Below are positions 53,625 through 63,273 of a stretch of DNA of 64,000 nt, in pieces; within the stretch, counting starts at the first letter, position 1; each line of letters starts with the position of its first letter. This stretch comes from an uncultured Porphyromonadaceae bacterium (GTDB taxonomy: Bacteria > Bacteroidota > Bacteroidia > Bacteroidales > UBA11471). The notes under the pieces were generated by a model, which ran no database searches, had not been told where the DNA came from, and worked only from the letters and a program-made list of their open reading frames with translations. A program made the position numbers and the translations under genes. The DNA is taken from NCBI GenBank assembly GCA_900547555.1, contig URHG01000003.1, positions 59,715 to 123,714 on the forward strand, read 5' to 3'.

Positions 53625-55445
53625 TTATCGTTTCACATTTTCCATTTTTCCTATCACGTCGAGCGTTTCGTCATAAAGGCGATCCATCGCTTCATTGCTT
53701 TGAGAAGGAGCATAACGGGCAAATTCGCACGTATCTATCACCTGTATCACCCTACCTATGAGTTCCTCATCGGCCCCATACGACATCAACTGTGCAGCGA
53801 CATTATCCCTTGTAAGCTCGGATAGAGGCAAAAGCAACTTGTCGCTGATATATCCCCACATCGCTTTAAGGGTCTCGTCATAGAAATGCTCGCTATTGTG
53901 CTCTTGGAGATATTTCCCTGCAATCTTTAAACGCCGTATCGCCACCTTATTGGCTTTCTTGGTTTTGAGGCGTGCAGCATTTGCATTCTCGCGGGCTTTC
54001 TGATAATTAAATAAAACAAATGCGACCAGCAGAAGCAATGGTACAAGGAAACACAATCGGTAAGCCCAAGATCCGTAAAAGAATGATTCGGACTTCTTTT
54101 GATGCAAATCTCCGGTCTTGATATAACGAATATCCTGATTGAGATGCTTTACGGCTTCTTTATCCGAGAAATTGGCCAAAACGACCGACCCTTCGCTGCT
54201 GTTTCCTCGTTCCACGGTAAGATGATACTCGGGTGTGGCAAGGGTTTTGTAACGATTCACCGAAAAATCGAAATAAGTGAATTCGACAGGCGGGATAGTA
54301 AATTCTCCGGCACTGCGCGGTATAATCGTGTATTCTACCGTACGAGTTCCGCTTACCCCGGTATCGGTATTTTTCAAATCGGTCGAAATTTTTGGATCGT
54401 AAACATCAAAATCGACGGGAAACTTCACGTCGGGATTTTTCATATATTTCAAATTGGCAGTTCCCGAAAGAGTCAGTTTCAAAGTAACGGCCTCATTTGC
54501 TTTCAATGTCTCTTTGCTCAACGATGACGAAAGTTTGAGGTTAGAACCCACTGCATTCATATATGAAGCCGGACGGGGCGTCGGCAACGGCTTCACCTTT
54601 ACTGTTACAGCCGGTGTCGTAGCCGAACGTATCAACTCTTGTGTCCCGCTCATCATACGGAATATCCCGGGCATGGGACGTTCGACAAGTACCGAAAAAT
54701 CAAATTTTCCGGGAGTTATTTCCAAATTTCCGGTACGCTGCGGGTACAGCAATACCTGCTTCAAAGTCGCTACCTGATAATTGTTCCCGTTGAAATTTTC
54801 AAGCTCTATCTGAGTGTTGTCCAAATCGATCTCCTGTGTAATGAAGCCGTCGAATCCCGGCATGACAAGCTCATGGATACCCAATAAATTTCCTCCCCGC
54901 AAATAGACCTTGACCGTAGCTAAAATAGGTTCTTGTTCATAAACCGATTTTTTGGACAAAATAAGACGGACGAACAACTCGGGGTCTTCTACTGCCGACT
55001 GCACCGATTGCCGCCCCGACATGCCACCATTAGCAGAAGGAGCCGGAGCATTTTTATCGGGAGGTAAAACCTGAACCCTCAGTGAATTGGACGATAATTG
55101 TTTTCCGTCGACCATTATTGTCGCAGCGGCGAACGTATAAGAACCCTCTTTGTCGGCCCGCAACGTATAGGTATAAGCATACTCGCTTACCTTAGACATC
55201 TTACCGTTCACAATAGATATCTGCGAACTTTGCGATGTAGCAGGACCATATAAAACGGAAAAGCCAGAAAAATCTGGAGCCCTAAAATCATTTCCACCAG
55301 CATTCTGCAACGTATAAATAACCTGAAATTGCTGGCCCTGTATTACCTGCTTCGGTGCGGACGCCAAGAACTTCACCTCATCAGCAACTGCCGGTGAAAT
55401 CATTGCCATGCAGGTTATTACCATAAGAACTATTCGCTGTATCAT
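53625..55445 (-). CDS. batD: Aerotolerance protein BatD
   Basis: A 606-aa exported protein. Signal peptide (IVLMVITCMAMISPAVA), then a series of beta-sandwich segments (QVIQGQQFQVIYTLQN, PGFDGFITQEIDLDNTQIEL), a membrane helix near residue 465 (LCFLVPLLLLVAFVLF) and a helical cytosolic C-terminus. This is the BatD/oxygen-tolerance (DUF4381-adjacent) pattern. 57 bp from batC, 12 bp from batE. Function in the periplasm unknown. Confidence 0.92.
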   Translation of the reverse strand: MIQRIVLMVITCMAMISPAVADEVKFLASAPKQVIQGQQFQVIYTLQNAGGNDFRAPDFSGFSVLYGPATSQSSQISIVNGKMSKVSEYAYTYTLRADKEGSYTFAAATIMVDGKQLSSNSLRVQVLPPDKNAPAPSANGGMSGRQSVQSAVEDPELFVRLILSKKSVYEQEPILATVKVYLRGGNLLGIHELVMPGFDGFITQEIDLDNTQIELENFNGNNYQVATLKQVLLYPQRTGNLEITPGKFDFSVLVERPMPGIFRMMSGTQELIRSATTPAVTVKVKPLPTPRPASYMNAVGSNLKLSSSLSKETLKANEAVTLKLTLSGTANLKYMKNPDVKFPVDFDVYDPKISTDLKNTDTGVSGTRTVEYTIIPRSAGEFTIPPVEFTYFDFSVNRYKTLATPEYHLTVERGNSSEGSVVLANFSDKEAVKHLNQDIRYIKTGDLHQKKSESFFYGSWAYRLCFLVPLLLLVAFVLFNYQKARENANAARLKTKKANKVAIRRLKIAGKYLQEHNSEHFYDETLKAMWGYISDKLLLPLSELTRDNVAAQLMSYGADEELIGRVIQVIDTCEFARYAPSQSNEAMDRLYDETLDVIGKMENVKR

Positions 55446-55502
55446 TTCTTTATCTCTTTATTTATCAAATCATCGAGAACATCGATCTCGACGGTCATCG
55501 AA

Positions 55503-56312
55503 TTACCATTCCTTGTCGGTTTTACGTTTTTTTCGTTGTTCGAGCAGGGCTTTCTGTACCTTCTCTTGTGTGGCCTTCTCGTCTTGCTGCATAGCATCAA
55601 GTATCTGCTGGGCATTTTCACGAGACATTTCGCCGGGTTGAGGCTGACCGTTATCGGCCGGCCGGTCTTCCTGCCTACCAGGATTTTGAGGATTTTGGTT
55701 CTGTTGTTCTTGTGGTGAATTCTGCTGTTTTTCTTTATCCTTATCGTTATCCCGGTTTTGCTGGTTATTCTGATTTTGTTGGTTTTGTTGTTGTTGATTA
55801 TTTTGATTCTGCTGTTGATTGTCCTTATTTTGCTGCTGTTGTTGCTGTTGCTGCAATTTCAGTTGCGCCATGCGCAAATTGTAACGAGCTTCATGATCAT
55901 CGGGATTGCGTCGCAAAGAATTTTTATACGCCTCTATACTCTCGGCATACTTTCCCTGCATATACATGGAATTTCCCAAATTATACCAATTCCCAGCCGA
56001 CTCGACCTTTCCATCGTCGGGACGTTCCTTATCGGTCAAGTTACCATATTGGCGGGCAGCTTCATCGTACTTCCCCTGACGAAACAATGCATTACCTATA
56101 TTATAGGTAGCAATCTTCGAAGACGGGTCGGCATCGAGAGCCCGACGGTAATTGACCTCGGCCTCGGTGTACTTTTCTTTTTCATAATCTTCATTCCCGG
56201 TACGCAACATACGACGTTCCGTCTTGGAATCGACATTTTGTGCAATACCCTCCACCGGAGTTATCATGCACAACGCCGCACCTATAAGGAGATAACAGTT
56301 TTTCCGTTTCAT
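55503..56312 (-). CDS. batC: Aerotolerance protein BatC (TPR, Q/N-rich)
   Basis: A 269-aa TPR protein with a signal peptide (LLIGAALCMITPVEGIAQ). TPR motifs AEVNYRRALDADPSSKIATY, NIGNALFRQGKYDEAARQY and NLGNSMYMQGKYAESIEAYK. Then a long Gln/Asn/Asp-rich low-complexity tract (residues about 155-225) and a basic end. Such tracts are common in BatC but vary in length. 9 bp before batB. Confidence 0.92.
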   Translation of the reverse strand: MKRKNCYLLIGAALCMITPVEGIAQNVDSKTERRMLRTGNEDYEKEKYTEAEVNYRRALDADPSSKIATYNIGNALFRQGKYDEAARQYGNLTDKERPDDGKVESAGNWYNLGNSMYMQGKYAESIEAYKNSLRRNPDDHEARYNLRMAQLKLQQQQQQQQNKDNQQQNQNNQQQQNQQNQNNQQNRDNDKDKEKQQNSPQEQQNQNPQNPGRQEDRPADNGQPQPGEMSRENAQQILDAMQQDEKATQEKVQKALLEQRKKRKTDKEW

Positions 56313-56321
56313 GACAACTAT

Positions 56322-57347
56322 TTATTTATCAAAGAAATTGACTTTTTTCATCAGTTTATTTTTCGTATCGAGAACGAAAATATCGAACAGGAGCAATCCG
56401 AATGCGATCCATGCCAGCAAAGGAAATTGCTCGTCATACTCGGAATAGACCTTACTCTCGATTTCCGATTTCTTCATTTTACCCACTTCGTTCAACAACG
56501 CACGCAAGGCGCTGTTGGTATTATCGGCCGTTACATACAACCCCTCCCCAGCACGGGCGATTTCCTGGCCCATCTGCTCGTTGAGCTTCGTAATTACGAC
56601 ATTTCCACTACCGTCTTTGCGGAAATTTCCGTCTTGCCCGTTCATCGGTATAGGAGAACCCTGAGGAGAACCGATACCTATAACATCGACCTTTATACCC
56701 CGCTTGGCCGCCTCTTTTGCCATAGCCACAGCATCGTCTTCGTGGTTTTCTCCATCGGTAATAACGATAATCGCTTTATCTGCCGACTCGTCGGGGGTAA
56801 AAGAATTCATAGCCAAACGAATAGCTTCGCCTATGGCTGTTCCCTGAGTCGGCACCATCGACGGAGAGATATTGGCAAGAAACATTTTGGCCGAAACGAA
56901 ATCGGTCGTAATAGGGAGCTGCATATAAGCATCGCCGGCAAAAACAATAAGCCCCACTTTATCTTCATCGAGGTCATCGAACAATCTCGACAACAACATC
57001 TTCGACCGTTCGAGGCGGGAAGGTGCTATGTCTTGGGCCAACATCGAATTGGACACATCGAGGGCGATCATTATCTCCACCCCTTGACGCTTCACAACTT
57101 CGAGCTTGGCACCCATTTGCGGACGGGCTATCAAAAAAACCAATACCAACAATGCCAGCTGTTGCAGGAAAAACTTCACTCCGGGTTTATATCGGGAAAC
57201 ATCGGGCATCAACCCGCCCAATACATCGGCACGCCCTATACGGGCCATATTGCGGCGATTACGCCATACACCGTAGAAATAGATAGCCCATACTACCGGC
57301 AACAGCAGGAGCAGATAAAGATATTCGGGATTTGCAAATCGAAACAT
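56322..57347 (-). CDS. batB: Aerotolerance protein BatB (von Willebrand A)
   Basis: A 341-aa membrane protein. The ATG at 57347 (MFRFANPEYLYLLLLLPVVW) gives the expected N-terminal helix. The vWA domain has the MIDAS motif ALDVSNSMLAQD and further IVITDGENHEDD. A hydrophobic C-terminal helix (AWIAFGLLLFDIFVLDT) ends it. It is thought to act with BatA in a membrane complex. Domain order mirrors BatA. An upstream in-frame extension runs into the batA gene and is rejected. Confidence 0.93.
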   Translation of the reverse strand: MFRFANPEYLYLLLLLPVVWAIYFYGVWRNRRNMARIGRADVLGGLMPDVSRYKPGVKFFLQQLALLVLVFLIARPQMGAKLEVVKRQGVEIMIALDVSNSMLAQDIAPSRLERSKMLLSRLFDDLDEDKVGLIVFAGDAYMQLPITTDFVSAKMFLANISPSMVPTQGTAIGEAIRLAMNSFTPDESADKAIIVITDGENHEDDAVAMAKEAAKRGIKVDVIGIGSPQGSPIPMNGQDGNFRKDGSGNVVITKLNEQMGQEIARAGEGLYVTADNTNSALRALLNEVGKMKKSEIESKVYSEYDEQFPLLAWIAFGLLLFDIFVLDTKNKLMKKVNFFDK

Positions 57348-57358
57348 GGCAATGACGT

Positions 57359-58342
57359 TTATGGTATATTCCGTAACAGAGTATGCCGCAAAAGCATCTC
57401 TATGAGAAGCAATACAAGCGCAGCTATACCCCATGTAACAAACAACTCTTCCTTATTGCTGAACTCTTTTACGACCAACTTGGTTTTTTCGAGTTTATCG
57501 ATTTCGGAAAAAATATTTTTAAGGACATCTTTATTGGTTGCCCTAAAATATTTACCTCCGGTCGTATCGGCTATCTTCTGCAACGTAACCTCATCGATTT
57601 CGACAGGAATATTGCGATAGGTTATTCCGTATGGCGACATGACAGGATAAGGAGCTTCTCCTTTGGTACCGACACCGATCGTATATACCCGGATACCGAA
57701 CGTTTTTGCTATCTGAGCAGCCGTCTCGGGCGTAATATCCCCGGTATTGTTCGTTCCGTCGGTAAGAAGTATAATCGTTTTCGACTTGGCCGGGCCGTCT
57801 TTGATACGGCTGATGGCCGTAGCAAGTCCGTCGCCGATGCCGGTAGGATCGTCGATCATACCGCATTTCACCTCTTTCAGCATATTGAGCAGAACGGTAC
57901 GATCGGTTGTCATGGGACAAAGGGTGAAACTTTCTCCGGCAAAAATAACCAGACCGATATTATCGGTGGGGCGGCCGGAGATAAATTGCGAAGCGACATC
58001 TTTTGCCGCCTCGATACGATCGGGCTGAAAATCTCGCGCCAACATACTGCTGGAAATATCGAGCGAAATGACTATGTCTATACCCTCTGTCGCCTGATTA
58101 CTCCAATAATTGGTCGATTGCGGACGGGCCAACACAATAATCAAGCAGGCAACAGCCCCCAAACGCAAAAGGAACAACAGATGTCTCAGATACTTCTTAT
58201 AGCTATTTCCCATACGGTCGAAAGCATAAGTCGAAGAAATCTGTAAAGAGGCCTCGGCTTTCTTGTGTTTGTAGATATACCACACCACAGCCGGGATAAA
58301 CAACAAGAAAAGCCACAAATATGACGGATGTGCAAAATTCAT
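57359..58342 (-). CDS. batA: Aerotolerance protein BatA (von Willebrand A)
   Basis: A 327-aa paralogue of BatB. N-terminal helices (PSYLWLFLLFIPAVVWYIY), vWA domain with MIDAS motif SLDISSSMLARD and LTDGTNNTGDITP, C-terminal membrane helix (WGIAALVLLLIEMLL). Overlaps the upstream gene by 4 nt. Binds metal at the MIDAS site, probably to contact partners such as the MoxR ATPase. Confidence 0.94.
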   Translation of the reverse strand: MNFAHPSYLWLFLLFIPAVVWYIYKHKKAEASLQISSTYAFDRMGNSYKKYLRHLLFLLRLGAVACLIIVLARPQSTNYWSNQATEGIDIVISLDISSSMLARDFQPDRIEAAKDVASQFISGRPTDNIGLVIFAGESFTLCPMTTDRTVLLNMLKEVKCGMIDDPTGIGDGLATAISRIKDGPAKSKTIILLTDGTNNTGDITPETAAQIAKTFGIRVYTIGVGTKGEAPYPVMSPYGITYRNIPVEIDEVTLQKIADTTGGKYFRATNKDVLKNIFSEIDKLEKTKLVVKEFSNKEELFVTWGIAALVLLLIEMLLRHTLLRNIP

Positions 58343-59466
58343 AATCGACGCTTATTTGAGGGTCCATATTTCTCCCAATCGCTTTCGGCAGATTCTTCTC
58401 CGGCGACCGGATTTTCTTCTCCTGTAAACCGACGTTCCGAGGTTTCGGTCTCTTCCGCCCCGACAGACGTTTCGGCTCCGGCGTCATCGGCAGGAATTTC
58501 TTCGGGACGTGTCTCCTCTACAAACGCTACGGCATTGCGCATGGCAGCCTCGTTGTCATCGGGTGTGGGTTTTACTTTGGCAAATTTCACGAAATCGGCC
58601 ATTTCGAGAATTTCTTTCATCTGTTTATTCAGGACTTTCGTTTCCTGATTCGACCTCAGAATAGAAAGTATCTGAGACGACGTCATCTCCATAGCCTGAA
58701 TACCGAAACGACCGAACAAATATTCCCGCAAAATATCGGTAAGATGCGTGTAATATTCTTTCTCACGCCCTTCCTGCCATAACTTTTCGTCTCGCAGTTG
58801 AGAAAGTGCCAAAAGCGCTTTTTCATGCGGAGGTAAAAGATCTTCGTACTCTACTTTTTCCCGACTTCGAGAGAAATATTTCCGATATATCCAATAGGCA
58901 AGGAGGACAACTGCCGCTACCGCAATGACGATAAGCACGATCCATCCCCACAGCGGCATATTGTCCCAAAGAAGAAGCCACCAGGCCGACGACGGAGCAC
59001 GCACCCCCTTGATATCGACAATAGACTGTGTCGTATCGACCTCCATCGGCAAAATTTTAAGGCTAAGAGCCTCTGTGCTCAACGTATCTGTGCCGGCAAC
59101 ATATCGGAACGGAGGAATATAGAAAAAGCCCGAATCGAACGAGGTTACCAACAGACTACGGTCTATCTGTATACGGCCGTTACCCAGCTTCATCGTATCG
59201 GGACGCGAAACTTCCAAAACTTCGATACCTCTTACCAACGTATCGGAAAAGGTCGGCAGAAACCATACTTGCTCGCCTTCGTTCTGAGCAACTTCAAGGC
59301 GGATACGAGTCTGTTCGCCCATCCATAACGCCAGCGAATCGATCGACGCATGAACCGACACATCGGCAGCAACCACCCGTACCGGCAATACCGATACAAG
59401 AACCGCGACAAACGCCCATGCAAAAACAGACCGGCGATGCTTCGCTATTTTATTTCTCATTCTCAT
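58339..59466 (-). CDS. Membrane protein of the bat operon, DUF4381-like
   Basis: A 375-aa protein. Signal peptide (AWAFVAVLVSVLPVRVVAA), periplasmic beta-rich part, membrane helix about 175-195 (GWIVLIVIAVAAVVLLAYWI) and cytosolic helical segment (LPPHEKALLALSQLRDEKLW). An acidic, low-complexity C-terminus (EETRPEEIPADDAG) follows. It occupies the place between DUF58 and batA seen in other Bacteroidetes bat loci. Function unknown; starts 23 bp after the DUF58 stop. Confidence 0.85.
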   Translation of the reverse strand: MRMRNKIAKHRRSVFAWAFVAVLVSVLPVRVVAADVSVHASIDSLALWMGEQTRIRLEVAQNEGEQVWFLPTFSDTLVRGIEVLEVSRPDTMKLGNGRIQIDRSLLVTSFDSGFFYIPPFRYVAGTDTLSTEALSLKILPMEVDTTQSIVDIKGVRAPSSAWWLLLWDNMPLWGWIVLIVIAVAAVVLLAYWIYRKYFSRSREKVEYEDLLPPHEKALLALSQLRDEKLWQEGREKEYYTHLTDILREYLFGRFGIQAMEMTSSQILSILRSNQETKVLNKQMKEILEMADFVKFAKVKPTPDDNEAAMRNAVAFVEETRPEEIPADDAGAETSVGAEETETSERRFTGEENPVAGEESAESDWEKYGPSNKRRL

Positions 59467-59489
59467 GTTCTTTTTACCTTACTGTGTTT

Positions 59490-60359
59490 TTATAAACGAC
59501 GCTTGAAAAGATTCATCAACGCAATGACAAAATCTTCATCGGTAGCGACCGACGCCATATCCACCCGGCTTTTTTTCAGAGAATCTTCCATGCATTTCTG
59601 CCGCTCGTTCCACCACGCCGCATAACCGTCACGCACACGCCGTGACGCCGTATCGACCCACACTTCTTTACCACGCTCAGCATCACGCAGCTTGACAAGT
59701 CCCGCCCGAGGCAATTCGGTCTCACGCTTATCATATACCTGTATGGCTACGACATCGTGCTTGCGGTTGGCGATGGTCATGGCATTGGAAAAATCTTCGG
59801 ACGTAATGAAATCGGAGATGAAAAATACCGTACACCGTTTCTTTATGGCGTTGGTAAGATAACGCAACGCTTGCGAAAGCTCGGTTCCCGTATGTTCGGG
59901 TGTAAAGTCGATCAATTCGCGTATGATATAAAGGACGTGTTTTTTCCCTTTTTGAGGAGGGATAAACTTTTCGATACGGTCCGAAAAAAAGATGACTCCG
60001 ATCTTATCGTTGTTTTGTATCGTCGAGAAAGCCAGTGTCGCTGCGATTTCGGTAATCATCTCTTTCTTCAATTCACCCACAGCACCGAAATTACGGCTGG
60101 CCGACACATCGACCAGCAACATGACCGTCATCTCCCGTTCCTCTTCAAAAACTTTGATATAAGGACGTTGCTGACGAGCGGTTACATTCCAGTCAATATC
60201 CCTCACATCATCGCCGAACTGGTACTCGCGCACCTCCGAAAATGCCATACCTCTTCCTTTAAAAGCCGAATGGTATTGCCCGGCAAATATGTTTCGGGAG
60301 AGTCCACGTGTCTTTATCTCGATGCGGCGGACTTTTTTCAGCAACTCGGTTGTATCCAT
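59490..60359 (-). CDS. DUF58 domain (vWA-like) protein of the bat operon
   Basis: A 289-aa soluble protein. Signature of DUF58: YHSAFKGRGMAFSEVREYQF, GDDVRDIDWNVTARQQ, and a vWA-like fold with LLVDVSASRNFG and VFFISDFITSEDFS. Usually encoded beside MoxR ATPases and thought to act as their substrate or adaptor. 33 bp after moxR. Confidence 0.93.
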   Translation of the reverse strand: MDTTELLKKVRRIEIKTRGLSRNIFAGQYHSAFKGRGMAFSEVREYQFGDDVRDIDWNVTARQQRPYIKVFEEEREMTVMLLVDVSASRNFGAVGELKKEMITEIAATLAFSTIQNNDKIGVIFFSDRIEKFIPPQKGKKHVLYIIRELIDFTPEHTGTELSQALRYLTNAIKKRCTVFFISDFITSEDFSNAMTIANRKHDVVAIQVYDKRETELPRAGLVKLRDAERGKEVWVDTASRRVRDGYAAWWNERQKCMEDSLKKSRVDMASVATDEDFVIALMNLFKRRL

Positions 60360-60392
60360 AATACTTATTCTCCTTTACGGGAAATATGACGA

Positions 60393-61388
60393 TTAAGGCA
60401 CTTCGACCTTATTGAGAATTTCGCTTACGATTTCTTCTGTGGTAATATTATTGGCCTCGGCCTCATAGGTAAGTCCTATACGATGACGCATCACGTCATG
60501 GCATACGGCACGCACGTCCTCGGGTACGACATAACCACGCTGTTTGAGGAAAGCATAAGAACGCGCAGCCAAAGCCAGATTGATCGACGCACGGGGAGAA
60601 GCCCCAAAGGCAATCATATTTTTCATATCGGCCAACCCGTGATCTTGCGGGAAACGGGTAGCAAATACGATATCTACGATATAACGCTCGATTTTCTCAT
60701 CGATATAGACTTGTTGCACAATCTTACGGGCATCGATTATATCTTCGGTTTTAAGTACCGGTTTCACTTCGGTACGCTCACCCGAAATATTCTGACGTAT
60801 GATAAGTTTTTCTTCTTCCTTCTTGGGGTAATTGATGATGACCTTCAAAAGAAAACGGTCGACCTGAGCCTCGGGCAACGGATATGTTCCTTCCTGCTCG
60901 ATAGGATTCTGAGTCGCCATTACGAGGAACGGGTCATCGAGCTTATAGGTATTTTCACCGATAGTTACCTGACGTTCCTGCATGGCTTCGAGCAAAGCAC
61001 TTTGCACTTTGGCCGGAGCACGGTTTATTTCATCGGCAAGGACGAAATTGGCAAAAACCGGTCCTTTCTTTACCTGAAATTGTTCTTTGGCCTGACTATA
61101 CACCATCGTACCGACAACATCGGCCGGAAGCAAATCGGGCGTAAACTGTATACGACTATACTTCGCATCGATAAGCGAAGCCAACGTTTTGATAGCAAGG
61201 GTTTTGGCCAATCCCGGCACACCTTCGAGCAGTATGTGCCCATTGGACAGAAGGCTTATCATCAACGAATCGACAAGATGTTTCTGCCCCACAATAACGC
61301 GGTCCATACCCATAGTAATCATGTTTACAAATGAGCTTTTGCTGGCAATCAGCTCGTTAAGCTCTCTGATATCTACTGTCTGGCTCAT
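60393..61388 (-). CDS. MoxR family AAA+ ATPase, first gene of the bat operon
   Basis: A 331-aa cytosolic AAA+ ATPase. Walker A GVPGLAKTLAIKTLA, Walker B LADEINRAPAK, and the sensor and helical lid region (PLPEAQVDRFLLKV, GASPRASINLALAARSYAF). MoxR proteins act as chaperones for vWA partners, here DUF58, BatA and BatB. A -7 element TATTTTTG on minus (61447-61440) lies about 50 bp upstream; its -33 is unclear. Confidence 0.95.
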   Translation of the reverse strand: MSQTVDIRELNELIASKSSFVNMITMGMDRVIVGQKHLVDSLMISLLSNGHILLEGVPGLAKTLAIKTLASLIDAKYSRIQFTPDLLPADVVGTMVYSQAKEQFQVKKGPVFANFVLADEINRAPAKVQSALLEAMQERQVTIGENTYKLDDPFLVMATQNPIEQEGTYPLPEAQVDRFLLKVIINYPKKEEEKLIIRQNISGERTEVKPVLKTEDIIDARKIVQQVYIDEKIERYIVDIVFATRFPQDHGLADMKNMIAFGASPRASINLALAARSYAFLKQRGYVVPEDVRAVCHDVMRHRIGLTYEAEANNITTEEIVSEILNKVEVP

Positions 61389-61555
61389 AATAATTTATTG
61401 AGTTTTCTATGATTATACGATTTTTCTTTTTTCTTGTTGCAAAAATAGAAATGTTTATTTCACATTTAACATTTACAGTGTTAAAACGTCCATACACATC
61501 TATTAAAAAAAACTAAGTCGCCATTCCTTATCGAAACGACGACTTGGCTTGATAC

Positions 61556-62998
61556 TCACTCGAATTTTTCTTTCAGCCTCTCGGCAAAGCTCCTCGCCCT
61601 CGCCAAAGATTGCGGATCTGCCGCATCGATACCGTATTTACGGGGATCGGGAATTTCCACTTCGAGGCCGACAGAGAGACGGTTAGGGTTGGGCATACGC
61701 TCTTTATTTTCTTCATAGATATACACCCAAAAATCTTTGCTGCCATAATATTCGAGAGCCAATAATGTAAGCCTGTCGCCTACGCCCAAGCGATGTGCGG
61801 CAACCGGCGGCAATGCTTGAAGGTCGACCTTCTCTCCTCTCGACATCGTTTCTTTTTCTGAAACAACCGTAGGCCGAATATTGTTCTCTTCTGCAAGCGG
61901 TTCTTCTCCAGCCTGCGAAAAGGCACTTTTCTCCATAGAAGGTGTTTCTACGACCTGCTGCTCCGAAGGAAAATAGTAATTCCATGCATCTCCCAGCGTG
62001 ATACCTTGACGGTTCAAATTCCATACCGTACCTCCGGCAATCACCAATAAAAGCAACAAAACAGAGCACAGACCGGTAAGAAGCGGGCGTCGTTGCATTT
62101 TATCCCATAACGAAATACTTTCTTCTTCCCGGAAGTCTTCTTCGAAGCTCTCGCTACCGGAAACAGAGCCTTCTTCTACAACATTATCACCGGGAGGATT
62201 ACTTTCTCCTTCTGTCTTACCTTCCCGGTATTCCGCACAAATATCTTCCGTCATCGCTACGCTCTCGTCGGCAACCTCCGGGCTGTCTTCTTTCCCTGCC
62301 GATTCTTGTACGATATTATCGGTCGCTATTTTTTCCAGTACAAAATCGGCCAAAGCATCGAGTTCCTCTTCCGAAAGATTTTTTATAGGTTCTTCGCACT
62401 CGACTTTTCCCTGCTCATCTCCTGAGATATTCAAAACCGATACGGACTCCTCGCTGCCCGATTCTTCCGGCAACTCCGTTTCAACCGAAACAGGAAACTC
62501 CTCCGCAGTTGTCGTTTCTTGTTCTGCAACGATTTTCTCGCTCGGGCACCCCGACACACCATCTTCATATTTCATATCACCGGTGTCGTCATACTCTCCT
62601 TCTATGATTTTATCGGAAAAACTTTCATCGACGTCATCAGAAGATGTGCTGTTTTCTCCTTGAACGATTTCGGCATCATCGGGCAAAACTTCGGGTATAA
62701 AACAAGAAAACGGAGCATTGACGGCCTCTCTCATCGTTTTATCGGGAGCGAACGACAATTTGTAATGCCCGGGAATTTCTATCGGCTCTCCGGTACGGAC
62801 ATTGACACTGGCGCGCGGTTCGACCCAGACCGACCGAAACTGGCCCAAGCCGTTAATTTTAAGATTTTCTCCTTGTACGACCGTATCAGCTGCCAATGAA
62901 AAAAATTCTTTCAGAAACTGTTCCGCCTCTTTTTTGGCACAGTTGCTTCTCCGACTCAACTGGTCGATCAATTCAGGAAGGGAAATTTTGGTATTCAT
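61556..62998 (-). CDS. HU domain-transmembrane-LysM fusion protein
   Basis: A 480-aa protein of unusual architecture. Residues 1-100 are an HU/IHF fold (ELIDQLSRRSNCAKKEAEQF, KINGLGQFRSVWVEPRAS, PGHYKLSFAPDKTMREAV). A very acidic linker (about 105-295) follows, then a membrane helix (LLTGLCSVLLLLLVIAGGTV, near residue 315), and a C-terminal LysM-type module (RLGVGDRLTLLALEYYGSKD ... LSVGLEVEIPDP). It could tie the nucleoid to the inner membrane with LysM facing the peptidoglycan. Overlaps the upstream HU gene by 4 nt. Confidence 0.85.
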   Translation of the reverse strand: MNTKISLPELIDQLSRRSNCAKKEAEQFLKEFFSLAADTVVQGENLKINGLGQFRSVWVEPRASVNVRTGEPIEIPGHYKLSFAPDKTMREAVNAPFSCFIPEVLPDDAEIVQGENSTSSDDVDESFSDKIIEGEYDDTGDMKYEDGVSGCPSEKIVAEQETTTAEEFPVSVETELPEESGSEESVSVLNISGDEQGKVECEEPIKNLSEEELDALADFVLEKIATDNIVQESAGKEDSPEVADESVAMTEDICAEYREGKTEGESNPPGDNVVEEGSVSGSESFEEDFREEESISLWDKMQRRPLLTGLCSVLLLLLVIAGGTVWNLNRQGITLGDAWNYYFPSEQQVVETPSMEKSAFSQAGEEPLAEENNIRPTVVSEKETMSRGEKVDLQALPPVAAHRLGVGDRLTLLALEYYGSKDFWVYIYEENKERMPNPNRLSVGLEVEIPDPRKYGIDAADPQSLARARSFAERLKEKFE

Positions 62999-63273
62999 CG
63001 GGCAGAGTTTTCTTTAATCCGGTTTTTCAATACAGCTCCCGGTTTGAATGTAAGCACGATACGGGGAGGAATAAGCATACGCTTTCCCGTTGCAGGATTG
63101 ACTGTAACGCGTTCGAGTTTCTTACGAGGCTCGAAAGTTCCGAAGCCTTGTATAGATACCGAATCCATCGACACGCTTCGCTCCTTTATAATCTGCAACA
63201 ATCCCGAATAGAGTGCATCTACGCCTTTCTTATCCTTACCGAGAGGACACTTTGACTCTTTTTCTTCTTTCAA
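62995..63273 (-). CDS. HU/IHF family DNA-binding protein, N-terminus likely hybrid
   Basis: A 92-residue frame from a TTG at 63273. The body is clearly HU-like: VDALYSGLLQIIKERSVSMD, SIQGFGTFEPRKKLERV, TVNPATGKRMLIPPRI, ending FKPGAVLKNRIKE. The expected N-terminus (helix with hydrophobic pattern) is replaced by a charged stretch KEEKESKCPL before LGKDKK. Frame continues further upstream to 63358 with sequence of other appearance (EIADYIVVIADGNVRAFGEG). So the gene is probably truncated at about 63240-63250 by the join with foreign sequence, and the true start is lost. Confidence 0.6.
   Translation of the reverse strand: MKEEKESKCPLGKDKKGVDALYSGLLQIIKERSVSMDSVSIQGFGTFEPRKKLERVTVNPATGKRMLIPPRIVLTFKPGAVLKNRIKENSAR

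Noticed and set aside
55758..57620. A 620-codon open frame on the plus strand opposite batC-batA
   Set aside because: It lies fully antisense to three well-supported bat genes and has no domain or start signal. It arises from the low-complexity Gln tract and codon bias.
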